53,236 nt of DNA. Origin: Aeromonas tecta. Its GTDB lineage: Bacteria > Pseudomonadota > Gammaproteobacteria > Enterobacterales > Aeromonadaceae. Shown piece after piece: positions 8,785 through 17,629 of this stretch. How positions within the stretch are numbered: the stretch's first letter is position 1; each line of letters starts with the position of its first letter. Where the stretch lies: NCBI RefSeq assembly GCF_000820185.1, contig NZ_CDCA01000026.1, forward strand, positions 1 to 53,236. Direction: 5' to 3'. The notes under the pieces were generated by a model. The model was not told the DNA's origin. It did no database searches and saw nothing but the letters and a program-made list of their open reading frames with translations. Made by a program: the position numbers and the translations under genes.

Positions 8785-10857
8785 CTATTCCACCCGCCGG
8801 GTGAAGGGAGGCAGGGCGTCGAGCAGCCCCTTGCCGTAGCGTTTGGTCAGCAGGCGGCGATCGAGGATGGTGACCCGGCCCCGATCGGCTTCTTTTCGGA
8901 TCAGACGGCCACAGGCCTGGATCAGTTTTCGGGATGCTTCTGGCACCGTCAGTTGCAGGAAGGGGTTACCCCCCCGTTTCTCGACCCACTCGGCGGTGGC
9001 CTCTTCCACCGGCGAGTTGGGCACGGCGAAGGGCAACTTGGTGATCACCAGATTGGTGAGGTAGTGGCCGGGCAGATCCAGTCCCTCGGAGAAGCTGCCG
9101 GTACCAAACAAGATGCTGGCCTGACCGCCGTCGCATTTCTGCTTATGCAGGGTGAGCAGGGCATTGCGTGACGCCTCTCCCTGCACCAGCAGCGACAGTC
9201 CCTTGGCTCGCAAACCGACCGCCACCTCGTTCATCTGCCGGTAGGAGGAGAACAGCACCAGGCTCGCCTCCTTGCCGGCCAGCAGGCGTGGCAGTACCTC
9301 GACCAGCTCCTGGGTAAACGCGGGGGCGCTGGGCTCATGGTTCATCTTGGGCAGATAGAGCTCCGCCTTGTGGTAATCAAACGGGGATCGCAGGCGCAGA
9401 TAGCGGGTACCATCGTGCTCTTTGAGGCCGACCTGATGACGGAAATAGCTGAAAGAGGAGAGGGCGGTGAGGGTGGCTGACACCAGCACTGCGCCGAGGC
9501 AACGGGACCAGAGCCACTCCTCCAGCAGGTAGCCGACTTCGATGGGGGAGGCGTGCAACCAGATGTCGCCATCGTCGCTTTTGGCCATCCAGCGGGCGAG
9601 CGGGGTCTTGCCGGCGGGGACATGGCGGCCCAGCATCTCCCACAGGGCGCAGAAGCTCTCCAGCCGCTGCAGGTGAAAACCGCTTTCCGCCAGCAGGGGT
9701 TCAGCCTCCTTGCGACGAATTTCGCCATCCTTGAGCGCCTCGCCGATGGCGCCCTGCATCCGATCCAGTGCCCGCAGTGCCTTCTTGCTCGCCTCTTTCA
9801 GGTTCTCCGCCAGCATGGGCAGGGGATCTGGCAGCACCCCATCGGCAAAGCGGTGGTGCTGTTCGCTGCCAAACAGCTGATCGTTACCGGCGAGCCATTG
9901 CTCCAGCGCCTTGAGATCGGGCTGCAGGGAGGCCAGTGCGTCCTGCAGTTTGAGTTGGGGATCGAGCAAGCTCTCCTTGTTGAGGGCGCGGGCCAGCTTG
10001 CCGGCACTCTGCGCCAGCTTCTCCAGCCAGCGGCGAGAGCCCTTCACACTGGCCGAGGCGGCGCCGTGATCCCGCGCTATGGTGGGCAGGTGATGGGCTT
10101 CATCCAGCACATAGATACACTCGTCCGGTGGCGGCAATATGATGCCGCCACCCATGGTGAGATCCGATAGCAGCAGGGCATGGTTGACCACCAGCACATC
10201 GGCGGCATCCATGTCGTTGCGAGCGCGATGGAAGGGGCAGTGCTGATGGTGGCTCAGGGCCTTGTTGCAACTGTGGCGATCGGCGGCGATCCGCTCCCAG
10301 CACAGATCCGGGATGGGCTTGGGCCAGTTGTCCCGATCGCCATCCCACTTGCCCTCGGTATAGGCCTGCCACAGCGCCTGATAACGCGTCTTGTCGGCAT
10401 CCGTCGGCTTGTGCTTACTCAGTGCGCCGAAATCCAGCTCGAAGTTGGCCATCTCGGCACCGTTGGCGGCCTGCTCCAGCAGATGCTCGCAGCAATAACG
10501 CTGGCGCCCCTTGACCAGCATGAAGCGAAACGGCAGCTCGCTGTGGCGATGATAGAAGGGCAAGTCCTTGTGGATCAGCTGCTCTTGCAGGGCAACGGTG
10601 GCGGTCGAGATGATCAGCTTCTTCTGGGTGAGGCGCGCCACCGGGATGGCGCCCTGGGCATAGGAGAGGGATTTACCGATGCCGGTGCCGGCCTCGGCCA
10701 CCAGAATGCGGCGGGCCCTGTCATATTCCCCGGTCAGGGTCTTGGCGATTTCGGCCACCAGAAAATTCTGCTCCTTGCGCGGGACAAAACCGGGTAAGCC
10801 ATCGGCAATCTGGCGATAGGTATTGCGAATGGCGGCTTTGAGGCGAGTAGATAGCAT
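8785..10857 (-). CDS. dinG: ATP-dependent DNA helicase DinG
   Basis: The 690-residue XPD-like superfamily 2 helicase carries Walker A (AEAGTGIGKS, residues 54-63) and a DEAH box (VLDEAHHLP). The 4Fe-4S cluster is supported by Cys residues in YCCEHLL, DLCWERI, HSCNKAL and HHQHCPF. Late helicase motifs GSFSEGLDLPG and ACGRLIRKEADRG are present. The N-terminal layout (FVPRxxQ, then AKTLxGE) fits DinG rather than YoaA. DinG unwinds R-loops, D-loops and G-quadruplexes in 5'-3' direction. E. coli dinG is SOS-induced, but I found no clear LexA box upstream here. Confidence 0.92.
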   Translation of the reverse strand: MLSTRLKAAIRNTYRQIADGLPGFVPRKEQNFLVAEIAKTLTGEYDRARRILVAEAGTGIGKSLSYAQGAIPVARLTQKKLIISTATVALQEQLIHKDLPFYHRHSELPFRFMLVKGRQRYCCEHLLEQAANGAEMANFELDFGALSKHKPTDADKTRYQALWQAYTEGKWDGDRDNWPKPIPDLCWERIAADRHSCNKALSHHQHCPFHRARNDMDAADVLVVNHALLLSDLTMGGGIILPPPDECIYVLDEAHHLPTIARDHGAASASVKGSRRWLEKLAQSAGKLARALNKESLLDPQLKLQDALASLQPDLKALEQWLAGNDQLFGSEQHHRFADGVLPDPLPMLAENLKEASKKALRALDRMQGAIGEALKDGEIRRKEAEPLLAESGFHLQRLESFCALWEMLGRHVPAGKTPLARWMAKSDDGDIWLHASPIEVGYLLEEWLWSRCLGAVLVSATLTALSSFSYFRHQVGLKEHDGTRYLRLRSPFDYHKAELYLPKMNHEPSAPAFTQELVEVLPRLLAGKEASLVLFSSYRQMNEVAVGLRAKGLSLLVQGEASRNALLTLHKQKCDGGQASILFGTGSFSEGLDLPGHYLTNLVITKLPFAVPNSPVEEATAEWVEKRGGNPFLQLTVPEASRKLIQACGRLIRKEADRGRVTILDRRLLTKRYGKGLLDALPPFTRRVE

Positions 10858-11243
10858 GAATGAGGTGTGGCCCTATCGGTGGTGAAGAAAGACAGGATAC
10901 CCGCAACAGGCCGGTGGGGTCGAGGCGATGGAGAGACGAGAGCTACCGCCTGGGCCCTGCATTTATATTATGAGGACTCAATATGGTGCAATAAACCACC
11001 AAAAAGGGACGATTCAAGCAGTGAGTATCGCTGTAAACGTTTTCCCCAGCGGGGCAAACAATGTGAGATTCAGCTCACAAAATTTTTGTTTTGACTATGC
11101 ATTTGCCAAAAAGTTCCAAGTTTTTTCGTTGCGGATTGGAAAACCCGGTGATAGTCTCGGCGGCATAGTGATGCAAAGAACATCGCTAACACAGGGAATA
11201 ACAAGGACTTAGTGTTTAATTACAGTAGGCATTGGAAACAACT
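10858..11243 (+). promoter_or_regulatory. Long 5' region of the porin gene
   Basis: The 386-bp gap between divergent dinG and the porin gene holds no ORF I can support. Its AT-rich middle (about 11040-11130) includes poly-A/T runs suited to a regulated porin promoter. A weak -35/-10 pair is TTGCGG and TAGTCT with 17-bp spacing near 11130-11160. No specific regulator site could be assigned. Confidence 0.3.
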
Positions 11244-12281
11244 ATGAAAAAGACAATTCTGGCTATCGCTATCCCGGCTCTGTTCGCATCTGCCGCTAAC
11301 GCCGCAGTAGTTTATGACAAAGACGGTACCTCTTTTGATATTTATGGCCGTGTTCAGGCTAACGTATATGCAGATCACGACGACGCTGATACTGAGCTGG
11401 TTGGTTCCTCCCGTCTGGGCTGGTCCGGCAAAGTTGCGCTGAACAACACCTGGTCTGGTATCGCCAAGACCGAGTGGCAAGTATCTGCCGAGAACTCTGA
11501 CAACAAGTTCAACTCCCGTCACATCTACGTCGGTTTCGACGGTACCCAGTACGGTAAGATCATCTTCGGCCAAACCGACACCGCGTTCTACGACGTGCTG
11601 GAGCCGACCGATATCTTCAACGAATGGGGTGACGTAGGTAACTTCTACGACGGTCGTCAAGAAGGCCAGGTCATCTATTCCAACACCTACGGTGGTTTCA
11701 AGGGCAAGCTGTCCTATCAAACCAACGATGACGTAGCCGTCAAGGTTACCGACATCGGCCAAGGCATCAAAGAAGACGCCGTTTACGGTCCGAACGTAAA
11801 ACGTAACTACGGTTACGCTGCTGCCGCCGGTTATGACTTCGACTTCGGTCTGGGTCTGAACGCTGGTTACGCTTACTCCGACCTGGAAAGCACCACTACC
11901 TCCGCTTCTGGCGACAAGAAAGAGTGGGCCCTGGGCGCACACTACGCCATCAACGGTTTCTACTTCGCCGGTATGTACACCCAGGGTGACCTGAGCTATG
12001 ACAATACCCTGGCCGGTAGCAACAAGGACAAGGGCCGTGGCTACGAGCTGGCTGCTTCCTACAACGTTGACGCCTGGACCTTCCTGGCTGGCTACAACTT
12101 CGCCGAAGGCAAAGTGCTGTCCAACACCTCCGGTTCTTCTTACGAAGACATGATTGACGAAACTCTGCTGGGCGTGCAGTACAACTTCACTTCCAAGTTC
12201 AAAGCGTACACCGAGTACAAGATCCAGAGCATCGACGACAAGGACGACGAGTTCACCGTTGCCCTGCAATACAACTTCTAA
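11244..12281 (+). CDS. General porin (OmpC/OmpF-type outer membrane protein)
   Basis: The 345-residue precursor has a signal peptide MKKTILAIAIPALFASAANA and a mature start AVVYDKDGTSFDIYGRVQ, the classical opening of trimeric gram-negative porins. It ends in LQYNF, whose terminal Phe is the signal for beta-barrel insertion by BamA. Alternating hydrophobic strands and the motifs NSRHIYVGFDGTQYGKIIFG and GVQYNF fit a 16-stranded barrel. Codon use is strongly biased (AAC, GGT, TTC, CTG), as expected for an abundant protein. The ATG at 11244 is chosen because it begins the signal peptide. It would allow passive diffusion of small solutes and is a likely antibiotic entry route. Confidence 0.93.
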   Translation: MKKTILAIAIPALFASAANAAVVYDKDGTSFDIYGRVQANVYADHDDADTELVGSSRLGWSGKVALNNTWSGIAKTEWQVSAENSDNKFNSRHIYVGFDGTQYGKIIFGQTDTAFYDVLEPTDIFNEWGDVGNFYDGRQEGQVIYSNTYGGFKGKLSYQTNDDVAVKVTDIGQGIKEDAVYGPNVKRNYGYAAAAGYDFDFGLGLNAGYAYSDLESTTTSASGDKKEWALGAHYAINGFYFAGMYTQGDLSYDNTLAGSNKDKGRGYELAASYNVDAWTFLAGYNFAEGKVLSNTSGSSYEDMIDETLLGVQYNFTSKFKAYTEYKIQSIDDKDDEFTVALQYNF

Positions 12282-12309
12282 TCCAGTCTTAGTACTGAGT
12301 TAGCGAGTA

Positions 12310-12339
12310 AACGGCCAAGCATAGCTTGGCCGTTTTGTT
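12310..12339 (+). terminator. Terminator after the porin gene
   Basis: AACGGCCAAGC / GCTTGGCCGTT stem with an ATA loop, followed by TTGTTTT, 28 bp after the stop. Confidence 0.9.
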
Positions 12340-12470
12340 TTATATGCCATTAACGCATTGATTATTTAGCCCTTTCCCCTTTCCTTCTCGCACTGCGTCA
12401 CATCACGTTGTCTCCCTTTTTCCCTTGGTTCCGGGTCGGTAAATCGCTAGATTATTCCTCTCGTTGAAAC

Positions 12471-13439
12471 ATGATCGACCAACAGGGAAGCACAGGCTTG
12501 ATCGATTTCAGTCACCCCGAATGGCGGGCGCTGGCTCAGCAACTGCTGGGCGATGCCCCCTTGCCCGTCCGTGGTCGCCAATGGCAACCCCTCATCGGCA
12601 TGCTCAAGGACAATCAGCTGTTGCTCGCCCTCGGCAATCATCGCTATGAGCTGACCCCGGCCGGTCGCCGTTATCTCACCCGCGAGTTGATGCTGGCGGA
12701 GATGGCTTTGGCGCCCCCCGAGCCGGAAGAGTGGCTGCAAGCCCACGGCTGGCAACTGGGTGAACGGGTGAACGAGCGGGTACTGGCGGCGCTCTATCGC
12801 AAGGGGGAGGGCAGCTTCAGCCCGGTGGAGCAGATCAACTTCGAAGACAAGGGTATCCGCTTGTGCCGCGATCAGTCGCTGCGGCTGCGCGCCTCCCGCC
12901 CGTTTAGCCTGTTTTTCAGTGGCGGTACTTTGCTGGATGCGGGCCCCTGGTTGCAGAGTCTGGGGGAGGTCGCGCTGCCCGTGCGCACCCTGGAGGGCCT
13001 TGGCAAGATCTTGTGGGGGGAGGGGGAGTTCCAGCGGGTGATCAGCACCGATTCCATCGGCGCCTTTGCCGAGCTGAGCTTGCCTGCCGATGCTCTGTTG
13101 GTCTGGCTCCCCCCAGAGGAGCCTGGCGCCTTGCAATCCCTGGTTGCCGCCTTGCCGCCCCATGTCATCTGGAGTCACCTCGGCGCCCTGGATCCGGCTG
13201 GGGTCGACCGGGTACTGGTGCTGGCCCAGCGACTGGGTCGCCCGGCTAGCTGGTGGCTGCCACAGGCGCTTTCCCCCATCAAGGCGACCTATGCCACTGT
13301 GCTGACTGATTCCCGCCCCTGGGAGCCAAGCCGGATCCCGCGGCCATTATTGGCAGTTTGTAGTGATTTAATTGAATCAAACAGTGGTTTGTCCGTCGAG
13401 GTCTGCGCCCTGGCGTCAGACTGGCATGCCGTCGGGTAA
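12471..13439 (+). CDS. Conserved protein, possible Toprim/JetD-like C-terminal domain
   Basis: The 322-residue protein is not one I can name. Residues 1-75 look like a winged-helix-like region (DFSHPEWRALAQQLL, then YELTPAGRRYL). The C-terminal half has the order VISTDSIGAFAEL, about 35 residues, then VIWSHLGALDPAGVDRVLVL. This resembles the DUF2220/DUF2399 Toprim-like domain of JetD and topoisomerase VI A relatives, where a Glu strand is followed by a WGDLDxxGL strand. Here the usual GD(L/I)D reads GALD, so one acidic residue is missing. No condensin-like jetABC partners are nearby. The domain match is from memory and needs a profile search. Confidence 0.5.
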   Translation: MIDQQGSTGLIDFSHPEWRALAQQLLGDAPLPVRGRQWQPLIGMLKDNQLLLALGNHRYELTPAGRRYLTRELMLAEMALAPPEPEEWLQAHGWQLGERVNERVLAALYRKGEGSFSPVEQINFEDKGIRLCRDQSLRLRASRPFSLFFSGGTLLDAGPWLQSLGEVALPVRTLEGLGKILWGEGEFQRVISTDSIGAFAELSLPADALLVWLPPEEPGALQSLVAALPPHVIWSHLGALDPAGVDRVLVLAQRLGRPASWWLPQALSPIKATYATVLTDSRPWEPSRIPRPLLAVCSDLIESNSGLSVEVCALASDWHAVG

Positions 13440-13636
13440 TACAGTGGTGGATATGGTCAAAGATACCCGCGAAAAAGCGGTTTTCCCCTATTGAGCGCGG
13501 TGGTATAAAGAGTTGACGAGGCGCCTGCCAAACGGACGCCTTCGTTCGCCACCCTTTGTTTGCCGCTTTTCGTTTGCCATTGTGTTTTAAAAAAGCGCCT
13601 GCCACCCAACACATTCAATGGAATACAGGGACTACC

Positions 13637-14827
13637 ATGTTTGAAAAGGTTGTTGCCGCCCCAGCGGATCCGATCCTGGGCCTGACCGAATCTTTCCGTG
13701 CCGATACTCGTAGCCACAAGATCAATCTGGGGGTCGGGATCTACAAGGATGAGTCCGGTGCCACCCCCATACTGCACTGCGTCAAGAAAGCCGAACAGAA
13801 GCTGCTCGAAGGCGAGAAAACCAAGAATTACCTCGGCATCGAGGGCAATCTCGAATATGCCCGCATCGTGCAGCAGCTGCTGTTCGGGCAAGATGCGGCC
13901 CTGATTGCCAGTGGCCGCGCCAAGACGGCGCAAGCCCCGGGTGGTACCGGTGCCTTACGTATCGCCGCCGAGTTCGTGGTGCGCAACGGTCTGGCCAAGA
14001 CCATCTGGATTTCAGACCCCACTTGGGCCAACCACGTCAGCGTGTTCCAGGCCGCTGGCCTCACCGTCAAGCAGTACAAATACTATGACGCCGCCACGAA
14101 GGGGCTGGACTTTGCCGCCATGCAGGCGTCGCTCAGTGAAGTGCAGGCCGGTGAACTGGTGTTGCTGCACGGTTGCTGCCACAACCCGACCGGTATCGAT
14201 CCGACCACCGAGCAGTGGCAGGCCCTCGCCAAGCAGAGTGCGGCCGCCGGCTGGTTGCCGCTGTTTGACTTTGCCTATCAGGGCTTTGCTCGCGGTATCG
14301 AGGAAGATGCCGAGGGTCTGCGCATCTTCGCCGAATGTCACGACGAGCTGCTGGTGGCGAGCTCCTTCTCCAAGAACTTCGGCCTCTATAACGAGCGGGT
14401 CGGCGCCTTCACCCTGGTGAGCGCGAGCAAGGCCGTTGCCGATGTCGCCTTCACCCAGGTGAAAGCCGTCATTCGTGCCAACTACTCCAACCCGCCCTCA
14501 CACGGCGCCGCCGTGGTGACTGCCATCGTCAGTGACCCGGCACTCTACGCCGAGTGGGTGGAAGAAGTGACCGCCATGCGAGTGCGGATCCGCGAGATGC
14601 GCGAGCTGCTGGTGGCGAAGCTGGCCGAGCGTGGGGTGAATCAGGACTTTGGCTTTATCCGTGAGCAGAACGGCATGTTCTCCTTCTCCGGTCTTTCCAA
14701 GGATCAGGTTGAGCGCCTCAAGAGCGAGTTTGCCATCTACATCGTCGGCTCCGGCCGGATCAGCGTGGCCGGGATCACCCGTTCCAACATAGATCCCCTC
14801 TGCGACGCTATCGCCAAGGTGTTGTAA
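13637..14827 (+). CDS. aspC: Aromatic/aspartate aminotransferase (AspC/TyrB family)
   Basis: The 396-residue protein matches E. coli AspC in length and conserved blocks: [13 protein letters not shown], [18 protein letters not shown] ([12 protein letters not shown]), [21 protein letters not shown] and [14 protein letters not shown]. Lys246 in SFSKNF is the PLP Schiff-base residue. The enzyme interconverts aspartate and 2-oxoglutarate with oxaloacetate and glutamate, and members often accept aromatic amino acids; AspC and TyrB cannot be separated with certainty here. The start at 13637 matches the family N-terminus MFE. A strong bidirectional terminator follows. Confidence 0.92.
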   Translation: MFEKVVAAPADPILGLTESFRADTRSHKINLGVGIYKDESGATPILHCVKKAEQKLLEGEKTKNYLGIEGNLEYARIVQQLLFGQDAALIASGRAKTAQAPGGTGALRIAAEFVVRNGLAKTIWISDPTWANHVSVFQAAGLTVKQYKYYDAATKGLDFAAMQASLSEVQAGELVLLHGCCHNPTGIDPTTEQWQALAKQSAAAGWLPLFDFAYQGFARGIEEDAEGLRIFAECHDELLVASSFSKNFGLYNERVGAFTLVSASKAVADVAFTQVKAVIRANYSNPPSHGAAVVTAIVSDPALYAEWVEEVTAMRVRIREMRELLVAKLAERGVNQDFGFIREQNGMFSFSGLSKDQVERLKSEFAIYIVGSGRISVAGITRSNIDPLCDAIAKVL

Positions 14828-14863
14828 GCGAAGTAATGCGCTTGGATTGAGGTTTACCGCTGA

Positions 14864-14896
14864 CAAAAAGCCCGCCAGATTTGGCGGGCTTTTTTG
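14864..14896. terminator. Bidirectional terminator between aspC and yjgR
   Basis: AAAAAGCCCGCCA / TGGCGGGCTTTTTT stem between two convergent genes; T-tracts on both strands. Confidence 0.9.
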
Positions 14897-14910
14897 ACTC
14901 TGGCCGTGAC

Positions 14911-16434
14911 TCAGCGGCGGCCCTTGTTGCCACCCAGCAGGGAGCCCAGCACGCCGCGTACCAGCTGACGGCCCACCTCGTTGCCGAGGGTGCGGGCCAC
15001 ACTCTTGGCGGCCGTCTGCATCACACCGTCATGCTGACCGCCACGGGGGCCGGTGCGGCCAAATAGCATGCCACTCAGGGCATCGAGCAGGCCCCCTTCC
15101 GCCGGTTGGGCTGCCTGAGAGGGGGTTGGCGCTATCTCGGCGTCCTGCTTGTGCTCATCGGGTTTGCCCTTGAGGCGCTCGAAGGCGGATTCCCGATCCT
15201 CGGTCTGCTCATATCGGCCATAGAGCAAGGAGCCCTGGATCAGCGACTGGCGCTCGGCTTCATTGAGCGGGCCGATCCGGCTGGCGGGTGGCGCGATAAA
15301 GGCGCGCTCCACCACGTTGGGGCGACCCTTCTCATCGAGCAGGGAGACCAGCGCCTCACCCACCCCGAGTTCGGTGATGACGCCGGCGGCATCGAAGGCC
15401 GGATTGGCCCGCAGGGTGTTGGCGGCGATCCGCACCGCTTTCTGATCGCTCGGGGTGAAGGCGCGCAGGGCATGCTGTACCCGGTTGCCGAGCTGCCCCA
15501 GCACGGTGTCCGGGATATCGGCCGGGCTCTGGGTCACGAAATAAACACCCACCCCCTTGGAGCGGATGAGCCGCACCACCAGTTCGATTTTTTCCAGCAG
15601 CGCCTTGGGAGCATCGTTGAACAGCAGATGGGCCTCATCGAAGAAGAACACCAGCACGGGCTTTTCCGGATCCCCCACCTCGGGCAGTTGCTCGAACAGC
15701 TCGGACAGCAGCCAGAGCAGGAAACAGGCATAGAGCCGGCTGGACTGGGTCAGCCTGGCTGCCGCCAGTACATTGATGTGGCCGTGACCAGCTTGGTCTG
15801 TCTGCAGCAGATCCTGGATATCCAGCATGGGCTCGCCGAAGAAGTGATCGCCACCGGCGCTCTCCAGGGTGAGCAGGTTGCGCAAAATGGCGCCGACGGA
15901 TGCAGTGGAGACATTGCCGTAGTGGGTGGTCAGCAGCTTGGCGTTCTCGCCCACGAACTGCACCATGGCGCGTAGATCCTTCAGATCGAGCAGCAGCAAG
16001 CCTTCATCGTCCGCCACCTTGAACACCAGCTCCAGCACCCCGCTCTGGGTGTCGTTCAGGCCAAGCAGCCGGGCCAGCAGCAGTGGGCCCATGTCGGAGA
16101 CGGTGGCCCGCACCGGATGGCCCTGTTCGGCGAACAGATCCCAGCACAGCACTGGGTTGGGGGAGAATGTGGGGGCGCTGATACCGAGTTGGGCCAGCCG
16201 GGCATCCAGTTTGGCTGACGGCGTGCCAGCTGCGCCGAGCCCACCGAGATCTCCCTTCACATCCGCCAGAAACACCGGCACACCGATGCGGGAGAAGCCC
16301 TCGGCCATGACCTGCAAGGTGACGGTTTTGCCCGTGCCGGTGGCGCCGGTGATGAGGCCATGACGATTGGCCAGCGCCGGTAGCAGGCTGATGGGGCGGC
16401 CATTGGCATAGGCGACGGTCAGTGGTTCGGCCAT
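14911..16434 (-). CDS. yjgR: HerA-like ATPase, DUF853 family (YjgR)
   Basis: The 507-residue protein matches the DUF853/YjgR family (about 500 residues in E. coli). It has Walker A GATGTGKT (residues 30-37) preceded by RHGLI, the [10 protein letters not shown] segment typical of HerA-like P-loop ATPases, and Walker [11 protein letters not shown]. Other conserved blocks are [29 protein letters not shown] sequence, a sensor/arginine-finger region. Near the C-terminus is a Gly/Gln-rich stretch ([19 protein letters not shown]) and an amphipathic tail. Its cellular role is not established. It stands alone, transcribed towards aspC. Confidence 0.87.
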   Translation of the reverse strand: MAEPLTVAYANGRPISLLPALANRHGLITGATGTGKTVTLQVMAEGFSRIGVPVFLADVKGDLGGLGAAGTPSAKLDARLAQLGISAPTFSPNPVLCWDLFAEQGHPVRATVSDMGPLLLARLLGLNDTQSGVLELVFKVADDEGLLLLDLKDLRAMVQFVGENAKLLTTHYGNVSTASVGAILRNLLTLESAGGDHFFGEPMLDIQDLLQTDQAGHGHINVLAAARLTQSSRLYACFLLWLLSELFEQLPEVGDPEKPVLVFFFDEAHLLFNDAPKALLEKIELVVRLIRSKGVGVYFVTQSPADIPDTVLGQLGNRVQHALRAFTPSDQKAVRIAANTLRANPAFDAAGVITELGVGEALVSLLDEKGRPNVVERAFIAPPASRIGPLNEAERQSLIQGSLLYGRYEQTEDRESAFERLKGKPDEHKQDAEIAPTPSQAAQPAEGGLLDALSGMLFGRTGPRGGQHDGVMQTAAKSVARTLGNEVGRQLVRGVLGSLLGGNKGRR

Positions 16435-16582
16435 GGAGGACTCCTTATTTCGGTCGGTCGTACGCGTTGTACAAAGAGAAATCAGGCTGATAGGAGTGTG
16501 GTGGCAGAGGCATGGGATGGCAAGGCGATGGCGTCGTCAGATGAGGGCGTGGCGCGGCTCATCATGGTGACGAGTCAATGAC

Positions 16583-17116
16583 TTAGGGGGTATGAGAGCG
16601 CTGTTTGCCGAGCCTGCCCAGCTGCAGCAGCAACAGGGTGAGCAGGGCACCGGCGGCAGCGGTCAGCAGCGCCAGCAGCAGGCTGCCAAGCAGGAAGGGA
16701 GGCATCAGGGTAGCCGCCTCATGCTCCAGCCAGTGCAGGGACCAGGTGAGATGGAAGGGCTCTGGCGTCTGTTGCAACAGCAGGCAGCCGGTGCGATACG
16801 CATAGAGGTACATGAAGGGCAGGGTCAGCGGATTGTTGAACCAGACCGCCAGCAGGGCCAATGGCAGGTTGAAGCCAAAGACCACCGCCAGCGCTACCGC
16901 GATGAGGGAGTGCATGGGCACCGGGATCCAGCTGGCAAAGAGCCCGGCGGCAATGGCGCCACACAGGGCCCTGCGGCCATGCTGCCACAGGGCGGGGGCA
17001 AACAGGCGCTCCCCGAACAGGGCAAACCACTTCTGCTGGCGCAGGGTATCCGGGTTCAATTTGAGACGAGCCAGCCAACCACTCAGCATAGGCGCGCCGT
17101 CTTGCGTCTCTGCCAT
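16583..17116 (-). CDS. DUF2062 membrane protein (second of tandem pair)
   Basis: The 177-residue protein has the DUF2062 pattern: a basic N-terminus, then FASWIPVPMHSLIAVALA, a cytoplasmic turn with WFNNPLTLPFMYLYAYRTG, and two or three further membrane segments. The motif N-P-x-T-x-P in NNPLTLPF is the family hallmark. It is paralogous to the gene just upstream (17083-17601) and overlaps its end by 34 bp in another frame, so the pair is probably translationally coupled. Function unknown. The ends are well fixed by the overlap and by a Met start in the last codons of its neighbour. Confidence 0.8.
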   Translation of the reverse strand: MAETQDGAPMLSGWLARLKLNPDTLRQQKWFALFGERLFAPALWQHGRRALCGAIAAGLFASWIPVPMHSLIAVALAVVFGFNLPLALLAVWFNNPLTLPFMYLYAYRTGCLLLQQTPEPFHLTWSLHWLEHEAATLMPPFLLGSLLLALLTAAAGALLTLLLLQLGRLGKQRSHTP

Positions 17117-17601
17117 TGGCGCACCGTGTTGATGCGCCAGAAGGTGCGAATGAAGGCGTAGCCAATCAACGAACTCAGGATGGCGAGCACCAAGGATCCC
17201 AGCAGCAGCGGTGGGGCCAGGGTTTCAAACACCGAGACCAGCCAGGCCCAGGTGAACTCGATGTCGATGTGCTGGGAGGGTTGGCCCAGCAGTTGGCAGC
17301 CGACCAGATAGGCGGCATAAAACAGTGGCGGCATGGTGAAGGGGTTGGAGAGCCAGACCAGCGCCACCGAGAGTGGCAGATTGACCCGAAATGCGATGGC
17401 GCCTCCGGCCGCCAGCAACATCTGGCAGGGCAACGGGATCCAGGCCATGAACAGACCGACTGCGAAGGCGCCTGCGGCAGAGCGGCGATTGAGATGCCAC
17501 AGGTTGGCATCGAGCAGCAGCTTGCCAAACAGCCGCAAATGCTTGTGTTCCTTGAGCTTCTCCTGATCGGGTAGCCAGCGTTTTATGAGTCGTTTGGGCA
17601 T
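17083..17601 (-). CDS. DUF2062 membrane protein (first of tandem pair)
   Basis: The 172-residue protein starts MPKRLIKRWLPDQEKLKEHKH and shows the DUF2062 features: GLFMAWIPLPCQMLLAAGGA, then WLSNPFTMPPLFYAAYLVG with the N-P-x-T-x-P motif, and two C-terminal membrane spans. It ends in a basic tail (RQWQRRKTARLC). A longer frame exists upstream, but the family N-terminus supports the ATG at 17601. It is divergently arranged with comEC, whose start is only 28 bp away, so promoter elements of each must lie inside the other gene or overlap. Confidence 0.83.
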   Translation of the reverse strand: MPKRLIKRWLPDQEKLKEHKHLRLFGKLLLDANLWHLNRRSAAGAFAVGLFMAWIPLPCQMLLAAGGAIAFRVNLPLSVALVWLSNPFTMPPLFYAAYLVGCQLLGQPSQHIDIEFTWAWLVSVFETLAPPLLLGSLVLAILSSLIGYAFIRTFWRINTVRQWQRRKTARLC

Positions 17602-17629
17602 GTTTGAAACCTTGCTAAATACTTGCTCA

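Noticed and set aside
10858..10920. LexA (SOS) box upstream of dinG
   Set aside because: Two CTGT-like words are present, but not in the CTGT-N8-ACAG arrangement.
11220..12269. 349-codon frame antisense to the porin
   Set aside because: It arises from the strong codon bias of the porin gene and is Val-rich without recognisable motifs.
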